Assembly (NCBI GenBank): GCA_050693875.1
Contig: JBOGWP010000044.1
Location: forward strand, 1-52,643
Reading direction: 5' to 3'
Length of the DNA: 52,643 nt
DNA from: JBOGWP01 sp050693875
Lineage (GTDB): Bacteria; Actinomycetota; CADDZG01; JAHWKV01; JBOGWP01
Shown: positions 19,085 through 27,625 of the stretch, in pieces
How positions within the stretch are numbered: the first letter of the stretch is position 1
Layout: every line of letters begins with the position of its first letter
The notes under the pieces: generated by a model
Seen by the model: the letters and a program-made list of their open reading frames with translations, nothing else
Database searches by the model: none
Told to the model about the DNA's origin: nothing
Program-made: the position numbers and the translations under genes

Positions 19085-19434
19085 TCGAGCCCTCCTCTTC
19101 TCCACACGTAGAAGAAGGCACCGGCAAGGAACGCCCCGAAGATTGCCATCTCGACCAGGCCGGTCAGCCCAAGGCGCTTGTAGATCACGGCCCACGGAAA
19201 GAGGAAGACGGACTCGACGTCGAAGATGATGAACAACATCGCCACCACGTAGAACCGAATCGGGAAGCGGCCCCGGGGCTCGTCGACCGGCGTGATGCCC
19301 GACTCGTACGGCGCGGCCTTGATCGCGGTGGGGCGTTACGGGGCGAGCAGCGACGACACCACCACCGACCCGAGCGCGAAGGCCACGACGATCACGGTGA
19401 AGACGAGGATCGGGAGGTAGGCGTCGAGCGTTAT
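19075..19434 (-). pseudogene. nuoA: NADH-quinone oxidoreductase subunit A with lost start and internal stop
   Basis: 120 codons in one frame give a recognisable NuoA: LDAYLPILVF, LGSVVVSSLLAP, RPTAIKAAPYESGI, RGRFPIRFYVVAMLFIIFD and VWRRGGLEWE, with three membrane helices. However, the expected start codon is ATA at 19434-19432 and codon 33 is TAA (19338-19336). The ATA overlaps the stop of the upstream gene as ATAA; an ancestral ATGA would have coupled the two genes, so one G-to-A change explains both the lost start and the conserved stop. No alternative start makes a full protein. Confidence 0.8.
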
Positions 19435-20783
19435 GCTGCCCCAGCGCGGTCCGCTTCCGCCGCCGTTCCGGCGGCCGCAGTGGCCCGGCGTCGGGGGGCC
19501 GGAATCTCGGGGTCTTTCAGCTGCGACAGCCGGAAGCTGGCGAGCCGGATCAGCGACCGGAAGCCTCGGTCGATCAGCGTCCCCCCGGACTCCTCGCGGA
19601 GATTCAGCATCAATTGGAAGGTGAACTCCATGATCGGGCGCGAGCGCATCCCGGTGGAGATCAGCAGCTTGGCGGCCTGCGGGTTCGACAGCACGCGGTC
19701 GAAGCTCCGCCCGAGCCGGTAGTAGGCGCCGTAGATGTCGCGCAGGGCCTCGCGGTACGAGGCCAGCTCGGTCGTCCCCCCCGCCTCGAGGGCCGCGTCG
19801 ATCTGGGAGGCCGCAAGCTTGCCGGTCTCCATGGCGTAGGCGATTCCCTCGCCCGTGAACGGGTTGATCATCCCGGCCGCATCACCGATCAGGACATACC
19901 CGTCGCCGTGCGGCTTCCCCACGCTTCCCCCGAGCGGGAGCCGTCCGGACTTGTAGGGCTGGGTCTGGCCGTCGTGGCCGATCTCGTACCAGGAGGGCAG
20001 CATGTCGACGTAGCCGCGCTGGAGGCGGATCAGGTTGACCTCACGCTTCGCCATCGTCGCCAGGAGGCCGACGCCCACGTTCACGGTGCCGTCGCCGACC
20101 GGGAAGATCCAGCCATAGCCAGGAAGGATCCGGTCGTTGGACTTGAGGTCGAGCCAGGCTTCGAAATAGTCGTCGCGATGGCGCGGGCTCGTGTAGTAGG
20201 TGCGCAGCGCCAGCCCGAGGGGATAGTCGGGGCGGCGGCGGATTCCAAGGGCCCGGCCGAACGAGGACGAGGCGCCGTCTGCGACGATCGTGAAGGGGGC
20301 CCGAACCTCGCCCTCCTCCGCCTTCACGACCCCGCCCCCCTCCGCCGGCTCCTTGCGCACCCAGCGCACGCCGGCGACCGTTCGGCCGTCGAACACCGGA
20401 GCGACGGCCTCGGTCTTGGTGCGGTACTCGGCTCCCGCCGCCCGCGCCGCCGCGCCCATCTCGTCGTCGAGGTTCTTGCGCGGACGCACGAAGCCCAGCG
20501 GAGCGAACCCGCTCGTCGGCGGGAAGTCCAGCTCCATCACCTTGCCCCCCGCGGCGAGCAGGCGCAGTCCCTTGACCCGGTGATAGGTGCGCACCTGGTC
20601 GCCCAGGCCGATCTCGTCGAGGATTCGGACGGAGCGCGGGGTCAAGCCGTCCCCGCACACCTTGGGCCGCGGGAAGGCCTTCTTGTCGAGGACGAGCACC
20701 TTCCGGCCTGCCGCCGCCAGAAAGGTGGCGGCGGTGGAGCCGCCGGGGCCCGCTCCGACAACGATCACGTCGTAGGCATCCAT
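19431..20783 (-). CDS. Geranylgeranyl reductase family FAD-dependent oxidoreductase
   Basis: 450 residues from ATG 20783 (MDAYDVIVVGAGPGG), the start that puts the FAD dinucleotide fold at the N-terminus; an upstream frame extension is unsupported. Motifs: VVGAGPGGST, KVCGDGLTPRSV, GYGWIFPVGDG and the second FAD site YVLIGDAAGMINPFTGEGI. The family reduces isoprenoid double bonds. Next to nuo in actinobacteria it is generally linked to menaquinone side-chain saturation (MenJ-like), which fits a menaquinol chain here. Its stop overlaps the position of the nuoA start, so it heads the nuo operon. Confidence 0.88.
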   Translation of the reverse strand: MDAYDVIVVGAGPGGSTAATFLAAAGRKVLVLDKKAFPRPKVCGDGLTPRSVRILDEIGLGDQVRTYHRVKGLRLLAAGGKVMELDFPPTSGFAPLGFVRPRKNLDDEMGAAARAAGAEYRTKTEAVAPVFDGRTVAGVRWVRKEPAEGGGVVKAEEGEVRAPFTIVADGASSSFGRALGIRRRPDYPLGLALRTYYTSPRHRDDYFEAWLDLKSNDRILPGYGWIFPVGDGTVNVGVGLLATMAKREVNLIRLQRGYVDMLPSWYEIGHDGQTQPYKSGRLPLGGSVGKPHGDGYVLIGDAAGMINPFTGEGIAYAMETGKLAASQIDAALEAGGTTELASYREALRDIYGAYYRLGRSFDRVLSNPQAAKLLISTGMRSRPIMEFTFQLMLNLREESGGTLIDRGFRSLIRLASFRLSQLKDPEIPAPRRRATAAAGTAAEADRAGAA

Positions 20784-20925
20784 TGGGAACCCTCGCGCCG
20801 GGAGCATCAGGAGCGGGCCCATTCTAGATGCCGTGCGCTTCTGCCACGCCCGAGCTCCCTCGTGACCCCGCCGGGGGGCGAACGCGGCACCGAATCCTTC
20901 GCGCGTTCGCTCCATTCCCGTCGTC

Positions 20926-20931
20926 TAATAT
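20926..20931 (+). promoter_or_regulatory. Candidate -10 element of the ccm operon (leaderless)
   Basis: TAATAT ends 7 bases before the ccmE ATG at 20939, so transcription would begin at or next to the start codon. No ribosome binding site precedes the ATG, consistent with a leaderless transcript. The -35 region is weak (GC-rich). Confidence 0.4.
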
Positions 20932-20938
20932 CAGGCCG

Positions 20939-21337
20939 ATGTCTCCTCGGGGGCGCTTTGCGATCGCGGCGGCCGTCGTCGGCGCGTCCGTGCTCGGGCT
21001 GATCGCGTGGTCCCTGTCCGGATCGACCGCCTACTACCGCACCCCCTCCGAGCTGCGCGCCGGCGCCACGCCTGCGGGGGATCGCGTGCGTGTCGCCGGG
21101 AAGGTGGTGCCCGAGACCATCGACCGCGACGGGAAGACCACCACCTTCTCGGTGAGCGACGGGAAGGCAACCTTGCCGGTGACCACCGAGGCGCTGCTGC
21201 CCGACACGTTCGGGTCGAACGTGGAGGTCGTCGTCGAGGGCGGCATGACGAAGCGGGGGGTCTTCTCGGCTTCGACGGTGCTCGCCAAGTGCCCTTCGAA
21301 GTTCAAGGCCAAGCTCCAGCAGCCGAGCCAGGCTTGA
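20939..21337 (+). CDS. ccmE: Cytochrome c maturation protein CcmE, Cys-type
   Basis: 132 residues. A membrane-anchored periplasmic heme chaperone that binds heme covalently and hands it to CcmF. One N-terminal helix (about 7-25), then a small beta barrel (YYRTPSEL, RVRVAGKVV, FSVSDGKATLPV, EVVVEGG). The classical His-x-x-x-Tyr heme motif is replaced by C118-P-S-K-F122. Cys in this position is known in the archaeal/Desulfovibrio type (CxxxY), but here Phe replaces Tyr as well. First gene of a ccm operon; 174 bases separate it from ccmF. Confidence 0.9.
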   Translation: MSPRGRFAIAAAVVGASVLGLIAWSLSGSTAYYRTPSELRAGATPAGDRVRVAGKVVPETIDRDGKTTTFSVSDGKATLPVTTEALLPDTFGSNVEVVVEGGMTKRGVFSASTVLAKCPSKFKAKLQQPSQA

Positions 21338-21511
21338 CATTGCACTCGATGGACCGAATGAAGGACCCGTTCCAACTTGGGCGCCTAAGAGCCATGTCAA
21401 GACTGGCCCGGCACGTGCCGAGCGAAGCGAGGCGGGTGCCGGTGAAGAGGACCGCCGCCGAAGGCGGCCCCTTGCCTGGACCGGCGAGCGCAGCGAACCG
21501 CAGGGCCTGAC

Positions 21512-23506
21512 GTGGAGATCGAGGGAGCCGGCCGCCTGATCCTGTCCGCCGCCGCGGCGGCGGCCGTCTGGGCGACCGTGGGGTCGCTGGTCGGCATCCG
21601 GCGCCGCGACGAGCGAATGCTCTCATCCGGACGCAGGGCCCTCTACGCGACCGCAACGCTGGCCGCGGCCGCGACGGTGCTGCTCGCAGCCGCGCTGGCC
21701 GCCCACGACTTCTCGATTGCCTACGTCGCTGCGTACACCAGCCGTTCCACGCCCTTCCCGTACGTGCTGACGGCCCTGTGGGCGGGCATGGAGGGGTCGC
21801 TGCTCTTCTGGGCATTCCTGACGGCCATCTATGCCGTCACCGCAATCGTGGCGGCGTCGCGCCGGGCCACCCCACTCACGCCGATCGCGACCTCGGTGCT
21901 CGGCGGGATCCTGGCCTTCTTCCTGGGACTCCTGGCCTTCGCCGCAAACCCGTTCGCGGGAAGCTCGCCGATTCCCCCGGACGGGAGCGGGCTCAACCCA
22001 CTGCTCCAATCGCCCTTCATGACCATCCACCCGGTGCTGCTCTACCTCGGCCTGACCGGCTTCACCGTACCCTTCGCGTTTGCGGTCGCTTCGCTCGTCC
22101 GTGGCCGGCTCGACGTCTCGTGGTTCACGGCCACCCGCCGGTGGACGGTGCTGGCGTGGTCGTTTCTCTCGGTCGGGATCATCCTCGGGGGGGCATGGGC
22201 CTACATGGAGCTGGGCTGGGGTGGCTACTGGGCGTGGGACCCGGTCGAGAACGCCAGCCTGCTCCCCTGGCTGACCGGAACGGCCTTCCTCCACTCGGTG
22301 ATGGTCCAGGAGCGGCGCGGGATGCTGAAGACCTGGAACGTTGCGCTGATCCTCGCCACCTACAGCCTCGCGATCTTCGGGACGTTCCTCACCCGGTCCG
22401 GGCTGCTCCAATCGGTCCACACGTTCAGCGAGTCCCCGCTCGGGAGGTGGTTCCTTCCGTTGCTCGGAATGGTGCTCATCGGCTCGTTCGCCCTGCTCGC
22501 CTGGCGCTTCGATCGCCTGCGCTCTGACCGGCACCTCGACTCGCTGCTCTCGCGGGAGGCGATGTTTCTCTTCAACAACCTGCTGTTTGCGGCGATCGCC
22601 TTCGCGGTGCTCTGGGGGACGCTCTACCCCGTGCTCGCCGAGGCACTCCGGGGACGCAAGATCTCGGTCGGTCCGCCCTACTTCAACGGTGTGGTCGCGC
22701 CGCTCGGACTGGCGCTGCTCGGGCTCACCGGGATCGGACCCCTGGTGGCGTGGAGGCGGGCGTCGGCGGCGAGCCTGCGCCGGCAGCTCGCCGGCCCGCT
22801 TGCGGTCGGATCGGCGGCGACGCTCGCCCTCGCCGTCGCCGGGCTGCGATCGGTTGGGGCGCTGCTCGCGTTGGGGCTTTGCGTCTTCGTGGCGGCAGCG
22901 ATCGGCTCCGAGTTCGTGCGTGGGACGCAAGCGCATCGCCGGGCCGAGCGCACCGGGTGGCTGCGAGCGTTTCGCCGGCTGGTCGGACGCAACCGGCGAC
23001 GCTACGGCGGCTACATCGTCCACCTCGGGGTCGTGCTCATCTTCCTCGGCCTCGCCGGCGGGGCCTTCCGTCAAAGTTGGACCGGCACCCTCGCCGTCGG
23101 CGAGCGCTTCGACCTCGGCCGCTACCGGGTTCGCTACCTCGAGCCCCGTGTTTTCAAGACCGACGAGAAGATGGTGCTGATGGCGGTGATGGAGGTGCGC
23201 CGCGAGGGCAGGCGCGTCGCGGTGCTGCGGCCGCAGCGCAACTTCCACCTCGCGCAGCGCCAGGGCCAGTCCGAGATCGGCCTGCACACGACCCTCGCGG
23301 AGGACCTCTATCTCGCGGTGACCCAGATGGACGACTCGTTCGAGGTCTCGCTGCGAGCCTGGGTCAACCCTTTGGTGGTGTGGATCTGGATCGGGGGGGC
23401 GGTGATGAGCCTTGGGATGATCATCATCCTGTCCGGCCGCCCGCCCGCGACCCCCCGAGCTCCGACCCGCAGCCGCGAGCGCCGGCGCGTGGCGGTGCCG
23501 GCCTGA
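21512..23506 (+). CDS. ccmF: Cytochrome c heme lyase CcmF
   Basis: 664 residues, GTG start. A polytopic membrane protein (about 14-15 helices) that ligates heme from CcmE to apocytochrome c. The WWD heme-handling motif is clear: GGYWAWDPVENASLLPWL (residues about 238-256). Other conserved blocks are FPYVLTALWAGMEGSLLFW and FLTRSGLLQSVHTF, and histidines flank the helices. The C-terminal periplasmic domain and final helix are complete. Its TGA overlaps the ATG of ccmH by one base. Confidence 0.94.
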   Translation: MEIEGAGRLILSAAAAAAVWATVGSLVGIRRRDERMLSSGRRALYATATLAAAATVLLAAALAAHDFSIAYVAAYTSRSTPFPYVLTALWAGMEGSLLFWAFLTAIYAVTAIVAASRRATPLTPIATSVLGGILAFFLGLLAFAANPFAGSSPIPPDGSGLNPLLQSPFMTIHPVLLYLGLTGFTVPFAFAVASLVRGRLDVSWFTATRRWTVLAWSFLSVGIILGGAWAYMELGWGGYWAWDPVENASLLPWLTGTAFLHSVMVQERRGMLKTWNVALILATYSLAIFGTFLTRSGLLQSVHTFSESPLGRWFLPLLGMVLIGSFALLAWRFDRLRSDRHLDSLLSREAMFLFNNLLFAAIAFAVLWGTLYPVLAEALRGRKISVGPPYFNGVVAPLGLALLGLTGIGPLVAWRRASAASLRRQLAGPLAVGSAATLALAVAGLRSVGALLALGLCVFVAAAIGSEFVRGTQAHRRAERTGWLRAFRRLVGRNRRRYGGYIVHLGVVLIFLGLAGGAFRQSWTGTLAVGERFDLGRYRVRYLEPRVFKTDEKMVLMAVMEVRREGRRVAVLRPQRNFHLAQRQGQSEIGLHTTLAEDLYLAVTQMDDSFEVSLRAWVNPLVVWIWIGGAVMSLGMIIILSGRPPATPRAPTRSRERRRVAVPA

Positions 23507-24000
23507 TGCGGCGGCGGGTCGGGGGCGCGATCGTGCTCGGCCTGCTCCTCGCGGCGGCCGCCGGTATCGGCCTGGCCGTGCTCCTCGGATCGAAGGGGCC
23601 GGACCCGGCTGCGGTGCCCACGAGTGAGCAGGTGCAGGCGCGGATCATGTCGCCGTTCTGCCCGGGACTCTCCCTGGCCGAATGTCCGAGCGGCGAGGCG
23701 GCCGAGCTCCGGGCGCGGATCGGTCGGCGGATCCTCGAAGGCTGGACGAACCGCCGGATCGATGCCTGGCTCGTCGCCGACTACGGGGAGGGGGTGCTCG
23801 GACGGCCGCGCGATCTTGCCGCCTGGGTCGCGCCGGCCGTGGCGCTGCTGGCCGGGGCGATCGGCGTCGGGGCGGCACTCTCCCGGAAGGCCACCGGCGG
23901 GAGGGAGGCCGCCACCGATCCGGGTCCTGCTCCCACCGCTGCCGAGCGAGCCCGGCTCCGCGACGACCTCGAGCGCTATGCCGCGGGGGGCACCGAATGA
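23506..24000 (+). CDS. ccmH: CcmH/CycL-like cytochrome c biogenesis protein
   Basis: 164 residues. N-terminal signal anchor (about 4-27), a helical core and a second helix at about 110-128, followed by a charged tail. CcmH normally uses an LRCPxCQ site to reduce apocytochrome cysteines. The equivalent segment here is MSPFCPGLSLAECPS: two Cys separated by seven residues rather than a CxxC. The downstream ILEGWTNRRIDAWLVADYGEGVL matches the CcmH helix bundle (usual form MVxRYGEFVL). Overlaps ccmF by one base and the next gene by four. Confidence 0.85.
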   Translation: MRRRVGGAIVLGLLLAAAAGIGLAVLLGSKGPDPAAVPTSEQVQARIMSPFCPGLSLAECPSGEAAELRARIGRRILEGWTNRRIDAWLVADYGEGVLGRPRDLAAWVAPAVALLAGAIGVGAALSRKATGGREAATDPGPAPTAAERARLRDDLERYAAGGTE

Positions 24001-24389
24001 CCGAGCTTGCCATCGCTGCCCTGGGCGTGGCCGCCCTCTTCTTGTGGGTTGCCCGGCCGCTCCTTCGCAGGGCGCGCCGCCCCGCGTGGCCGGACGTCGC
24101 CGACGACAGCCGGTGGAACGAGCTCGTGGAGGCGAAGCACTCGGTGCTCCGCTCGATTCTCGATCTGGACCACGACCGTGCTGTGGGGAAGGTCTCCGCC
24201 GAGGACTTCGCCTTCCTCCGCCGCCAGCACGAGGCCGAGGCCCTCGCGCTCATCCGGGAGATGGACCGGCTCGGAGGCCCGACGGGGGGAAACGAGAAGG
24301 GGACCGCGACCGGCGGGTCGGCGGGCAGCCCGGACGACGTGCTCGAGGCGGAGATCGCCGTCGCCCGGGAGCGCCTGCGCGGCTCGTGA
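23997..24389 (+). CDS. CcmI-like small membrane protein of the ccm operon
   Basis: 130 residues, ATG overlapping ccmH (ATGA). One N-terminal helix (ELAIAALGVAALFLWVA), then a soluble helical part with WNELVEAKHSVLRSILDLDHDRAVGKVS and DFAFLRRQHEAEALALIREMD. This helix-anchor plus coiled region resembles the N-terminal part of CcmI (the apocytochrome chaperone), without the TPR domain. Assignment rests on this pattern and on position between ccmH and ccmA. Confidence 0.65.
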   Translation: MTELAIAALGVAALFLWVARPLLRRARRPAWPDVADDSRWNELVEAKHSVLRSILDLDHDRAVGKVSAEDFAFLRRQHEAEALALIREMDRLGGPTGGNEKGTATGGSAGSPDDVLEAEIAVARERLRGS

Positions 24390-25609
24390 GCCGCCTGCGC
24401 GTGGTCGCCGCCGCGGCCGTCCTGCTTCTCGCGCTCGCCCCGCCGGTGCGGGCAGCCGAGGCCGTATCGATCGAGGGCACCATTGCCAACGGAACCCAGG
24501 GAGCAGAGGTTCCTGCGGCGCTGACCGTGACCGCGGTTCAGCTCGACTCCGGGGGGGAGGAGACCGCACGCCTGCAGGCGCCCGCCTCCAACGGGTCGTT
24601 TCGCGTCGACGGGTTCGACTCGTCCCGCGGATCGAGGTACGTCGTGGCCACCGACTACTCGGGCGTGACCTACTCCCAGGTCGCCGAGGGCGCGGGCCCG
24701 GTGGTCAGCGCGGCCTTGCGTATCTTCGAGACCACCGACGACGACGCCGTCGTCTCGATCCCGGCCGACACGCTGACCGTGGTGGGCGGCGGCGAGGACC
24801 GCCTCGAAGTGCTCCAGCTGTTCAAGGTGCGGAACAGCTCGGATCGGACCTACGTCGGGCAACCCTCAGCGGAGCCGAGGACTGTCCTCCGGCTCCCGGT
24901 TCCATCGGGTGCCTTCGATCTGCTGCCCGCCGAGGGGATCACCGCCCGGACCATCTCCTCCGTTGCCGAGGGCTTCGCGATCGCCGACCCGCTGATCCCC
25001 GGCGACACCTCCGTCTCCTACCTCTACAAGGTGAGGGCACCGAGGGGTGGATGGGTCCTCGACCGGCCGGTCTTCTACCCCACCGAACGCTTCGACCTGC
25101 TGACTGGGCCGGGAATCCGCGTCGCCGGGTCTGGCCTGACGTTCGAAGAGGCGGTGGGGATCGCCGGACGGCCCTATCGGCGGTATCGCGCCGGTCCGTT
25201 CCGGGCGGGGGGGCGCGTCGCGGCCGACATCAACGGGGCGGAGGAGCCGTCCCGGCTGTACTGGTGGGGGCTGCTGGGCGCTGGCCTGCTGGTGGCAGCC
25301 GGCGCCGGCGTCGCCACCCTCCGGCGCCGGCGGAGTGGGCCGGAACCCCCGCGGTCGGCGGCTGCCGAGCGTGCCGCGCTGATCGAGGAGATCGCCGCGC
25401 TCGACGAGGCCCACGCCGCCGGGACGGTGACCGGCGACGCGTTCGAGGACGACCGCGCCCGCCTGAAGGAGCGGCTGGTTGCCCTCACCGAGGAGCTGGC
25501 GGAGCAGGTGGGAGGGGATTCCCCGGCCGAAGCGCCCCCGGCTTCGGCGGCGCCCGCGGTCAGCGGAACCGGCCCGCCCGGGGAGCCAGCCCCACCGGGC
25601 TCGTCATGA
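24386..25609 (+). CDS. Unknown secreted/membrane protein embedded in the ccm operon
   Basis: 407 residues, GTG start overlapping the previous stop (GTGA) and ATGA overlap with ccmA. Signal peptide (about 1-24, cleaved after VRAAEA), a beta-rich region that looks like a carboxypeptidase-regulatory/Ig-like domain (AVSIEGTIANG, GSFRVDGFDS, YVVATDYSGVTYSQV), then a second beta domain to about residue 280. A helix follows (LLGAGLLVAAGAGVATL) and then a cytoplasmic coiled tail, AALIEEIAALDEAHAAGTV, resembling a SHOCT-like segment. No Cys or heme motif. Strict coupling suggests a dedicated role in cytochrome c maturation, for example presentation of apocytochrome. Confidence 0.75.
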   Translation: MSRLRVVAAAAVLLLALAPPVRAAEAVSIEGTIANGTQGAEVPAALTVTAVQLDSGGEETARLQAPASNGSFRVDGFDSSRGSRYVVATDYSGVTYSQVAEGAGPVVSAALRIFETTDDDAVVSIPADTLTVVGGGEDRLEVLQLFKVRNSSDRTYVGQPSAEPRTVLRLPVPSGAFDLLPAEGITARTISSVAEGFAIADPLIPGDTSVSYLYKVRAPRGGWVLDRPVFYPTERFDLLTGPGIRVAGSGLTFEEAVGIAGRPYRRYRAGPFRAGGRVAADINGAEEPSRLYWWGLLGAGLLVAAGAGVATLRRRRSGPEPPRSAAAERAALIEEIAALDEAHAAGTVTGDAFEDDRARLKERLVALTEELAEQVGGDSPAEAPPASAAPAVSGTGPPGEPAPPGSS

Positions 25610-26211
25610 TCTCGGCCTCGGGGGTCACGCGGCGCTTCGGGAGCGTCGGGGCGCTCGCCGGGGTGGATCTCGAGGTGGCTTCGGGCGACACCGCGGTGGT
25701 GTTCGGTCCGAACGGCGCCGGGAAGACGACCCTCCTTCGGATCTGCGCCGGCCTCCTCAGGCCGACCACCGGCACCGTGCTCGTCGAGGGGCGCCCGCCG
25801 CGGGAGGCCCGGGGGCGCATCGGGTACGTCGGCCACCAGCCGGGTCTGTACCCGTTCCTCACCGTCCACGAGAACCTGTCGTTCTTCGCCCGGCTCCACG
25901 GGCTCACCCCGGCGGCGACGGAGCCTTTGGAGGAGCGCCTCGGTCTCGCGGCCAAGCGCGCCTCGCTCGCCCATGCCCTCTCGCACGGCGAGGCCCGCCG
26001 GCTTGCGCTGGCCCGGGCGCTGCTCCACGACCCGGAGCTCGTCATCGCCGACGAGCCGTTCTCCGGCCTGGACGAGGCCTCGGCCGCGGCGCTGCCGGCG
26101 CTGCTCCAGCGCGAGGGGCGCACCCTGCTCATCGCTACCCACGACGTGGAGCGCGGCAAGGCGATGGCCGATCGCATCCTCTGGCTGGAGCGAGGGCGGA
26201 TCCGCCCGTGA
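25606..26211 (+). CDS. ccmA: Heme ABC exporter ATP-binding protein CcmA
   Basis: 201 residues, short as expected for CcmA. Walker A GPNGAGKTT, Walker B LVIADEPFSGLD and H-loop ATHD are normal. The signature reads LSHGEARR instead of LSGGQ; CcmA proteins tolerate changes here (often LSAGQ). With CcmB and CcmC it drives release of heme-loaded CcmE. ATGA overlap with the preceding gene. Confidence 0.92.
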   Translation: MISASGVTRRFGSVGALAGVDLEVASGDTAVVFGPNGAGKTTLLRICAGLLRPTTGTVLVEGRPPREARGRIGYVGHQPGLYPFLTVHENLSFFARLHGLTPAATEPLEERLGLAAKRASLAHALSHGEARRLALARALLHDPELVIADEPFSGLDEASAAALPALLQREGRTLLIATHDVERGKAMADRILWLERGRIRP

Positions 26212-26230
26212 CGGCTCGGTGAGGATCCTG

Positions 26231-26923
26231 ATGGCCATCGCGGCGAAGGATCTGCGCTCGGAGGTGCGCGCGAAGGAAATCGCTCCGCCGATGATCCTCT
26301 TCGCCCTCACCTTGATGTTCCTCCTCACCTTCGTCCTGCCCCCGACCTCGGCGCGCGCCCCCATCCCGGAACCGCGCGCCGGCGCGCTGGCGACCCGGGA
26401 GATTGCCGCTGCTCTGCTCTGGGCGAGCCTGCTGTTCGCGGCGGTGCTCGGCTTCGGACGAAGCGCAGCATCGGAGCGGGAGGGGGGGCGGATGGAGGCG
26501 CTCCTGTTGACCCCGGCGGATCCAGCGGCGCTGTTCGCCGGCAAGGCCCTGGCGTCGTTCGCCTACCTCTGGATGCTCGAGGCGGTGCTGGTCCCTGCGT
26601 TCGTCCTCTTTCTCGACGTGTCGCCGGGCGCCCTCTTCCCCGGCCTCGCCCCGGTGCTGCTCGCCGCCAACGCCGGGCTTGCGACCGCCGGGACGCTGTT
26701 CGCCGCCGCCTCGCAGGAGGCCCGCGGGCGCGAGCTCATCCTCCCGCTGCTGCTCTTCCCGGTCGTGCTGCCCATGGTCCTCGGTGCGATCCGTCTGACG
26801 ACGGCTCTCCTCATGCGGGGCAGCTTCGCCGGGGAGGCCCGCTGGTTTATCCTGATCCTCGCATTCGACCTGGCCCTCGCCGCGATCGGGGCGGTCGCCT
26901 ACGAGGAGGTCGTCACCGAGTGA
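26231..26923 (+). CDS. ccmB: Heme exporter protein CcmB
   Basis: 230 residues from ATG 26231, preceded by GTGAGG at 6-7 bases; an in-frame GTG at 26219 is the alternative start. Six membrane helices: for example APPMILFALTLMFLLTFVL, the helix before GFGRSAASEREGG, and a C-terminal one ending AYEEVVTE. The conserved cytoplasmic block SEREGGRMEALLLTP matches CcmB. GTGA overlap with ccmC. Confidence 0.9.
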   Translation: MAIAAKDLRSEVRAKEIAPPMILFALTLMFLLTFVLPPTSARAPIPEPRAGALATREIAAALLWASLLFAAVLGFGRSAASEREGGRMEALLLTPADPAALFAGKALASFAYLWMLEAVLVPAFVLFLDVSPGALFPGLAPVLLAANAGLATAGTLFAAASQEARGRELILPLLLFPVVLPMVLGAIRLTTALLMRGSFAGEARWFILILAFDLALAAIGAVAYEEVVTE

Positions 26924-27624
26924 CCCTGGATCCGCCGCTGCGCCGGATCACCGCGCTCGCCGCCGCCGGCATGCTCGCCGGCCTGGCGGCCATATTCCTG
27001 TGGGTGCCCACGGAGGCGTTCCAAGGGCCGGTGCAGCGGATCTTCTACGTCCACGTCCCCGCGGCCTGGATCGCCTACCTGGCCTTCGCCGTCACGCTCA
27101 TCGGGTCGATCGCGTATCTGCGCACGAGCTCGCAACGGTGGGATCTCCTTGCCCATGCCAGTGCCGAGGTGGGTGTGGTCTTCTCTGCGCTCAACCTCGT
27201 CACCGGGGTGATATGGGCGCGCCCCATCTGGGGTACGTGGTGGACGTGGGACGCCCGGCTCACCTCGATGTTCGTGCTGTTCGTCATCTACGTGGGCTAT
27301 CTCGCCTTCCGGTCGCTCGCCACCGACCCGACCCGCGGTGCCCGGATCGCGGCGGTGATCGGGATCGTGGGCTTCGTCGACGTGCCGATCGTCCACTTCT
27401 CGGTCACGTGGTGGAGGACGCTTCACCCGGCCCGAACGGTGATCAATCCGCCCGGCCGGCCCCAGCTGCCGCTCGAGATGCTTGCGACGCTGCTGTTCAT
27501 GCTCGCCGTCTTCACGCTCCTCTACGCACTGCTGCTGACGCTGCGCGTTCGCCTCGCCCGCCTCGGCGACGAGGTGCGGGAGCTCGAGGCCGGGCTCGGA
27601 ACCGACATCGGAGTGGCAGGCTGA
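26920..27624 (+). CDS. ccmC: Heme transporter/heme-handling protein CcmC
   Basis: 234 residues, GTG start. Six helices with the WWD motif GTWWTWDARLTS and the two histidines in FYVHVPAAW and VDVPIVHFSV. CcmC loads heme onto CcmE. The C-terminal tail (RVRLARLGDEVRELEAGL) is a charged helix. The next gene begins one base after its stop. Confidence 0.93.
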   Translation: MTLDPPLRRITALAAAGMLAGLAAIFLWVPTEAFQGPVQRIFYVHVPAAWIAYLAFAVTLIGSIAYLRTSSQRWDLLAHASAEVGVVFSALNLVTGVIWARPIWGTWWTWDARLTSMFVLFVIYVGYLAFRSLATDPTRGARIAAVIGIVGFVDVPIVHFSVTWWRTLHPARTVINPPGRPQLPLEMLATLLFMLAVFTLLYALLLTLRVRLARLGDEVRELEAGLGTDIGVAG

Positions 27625-27625
27625 G

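Noticed and set aside
21338..21511. Possible small RNA in the ccmE-ccmF gap
   Set aside because: Contains one small GC hairpin (GCCGCC...GGCGGC) but no promoter or terminator; could be a leader of ccmF.
21623..23287. 554-codon minus-strand frame opposite ccmF
   Set aside because: High-GC shadow, rich in Arg/Glu/Gly, no domain, and ccmF has full motif support.
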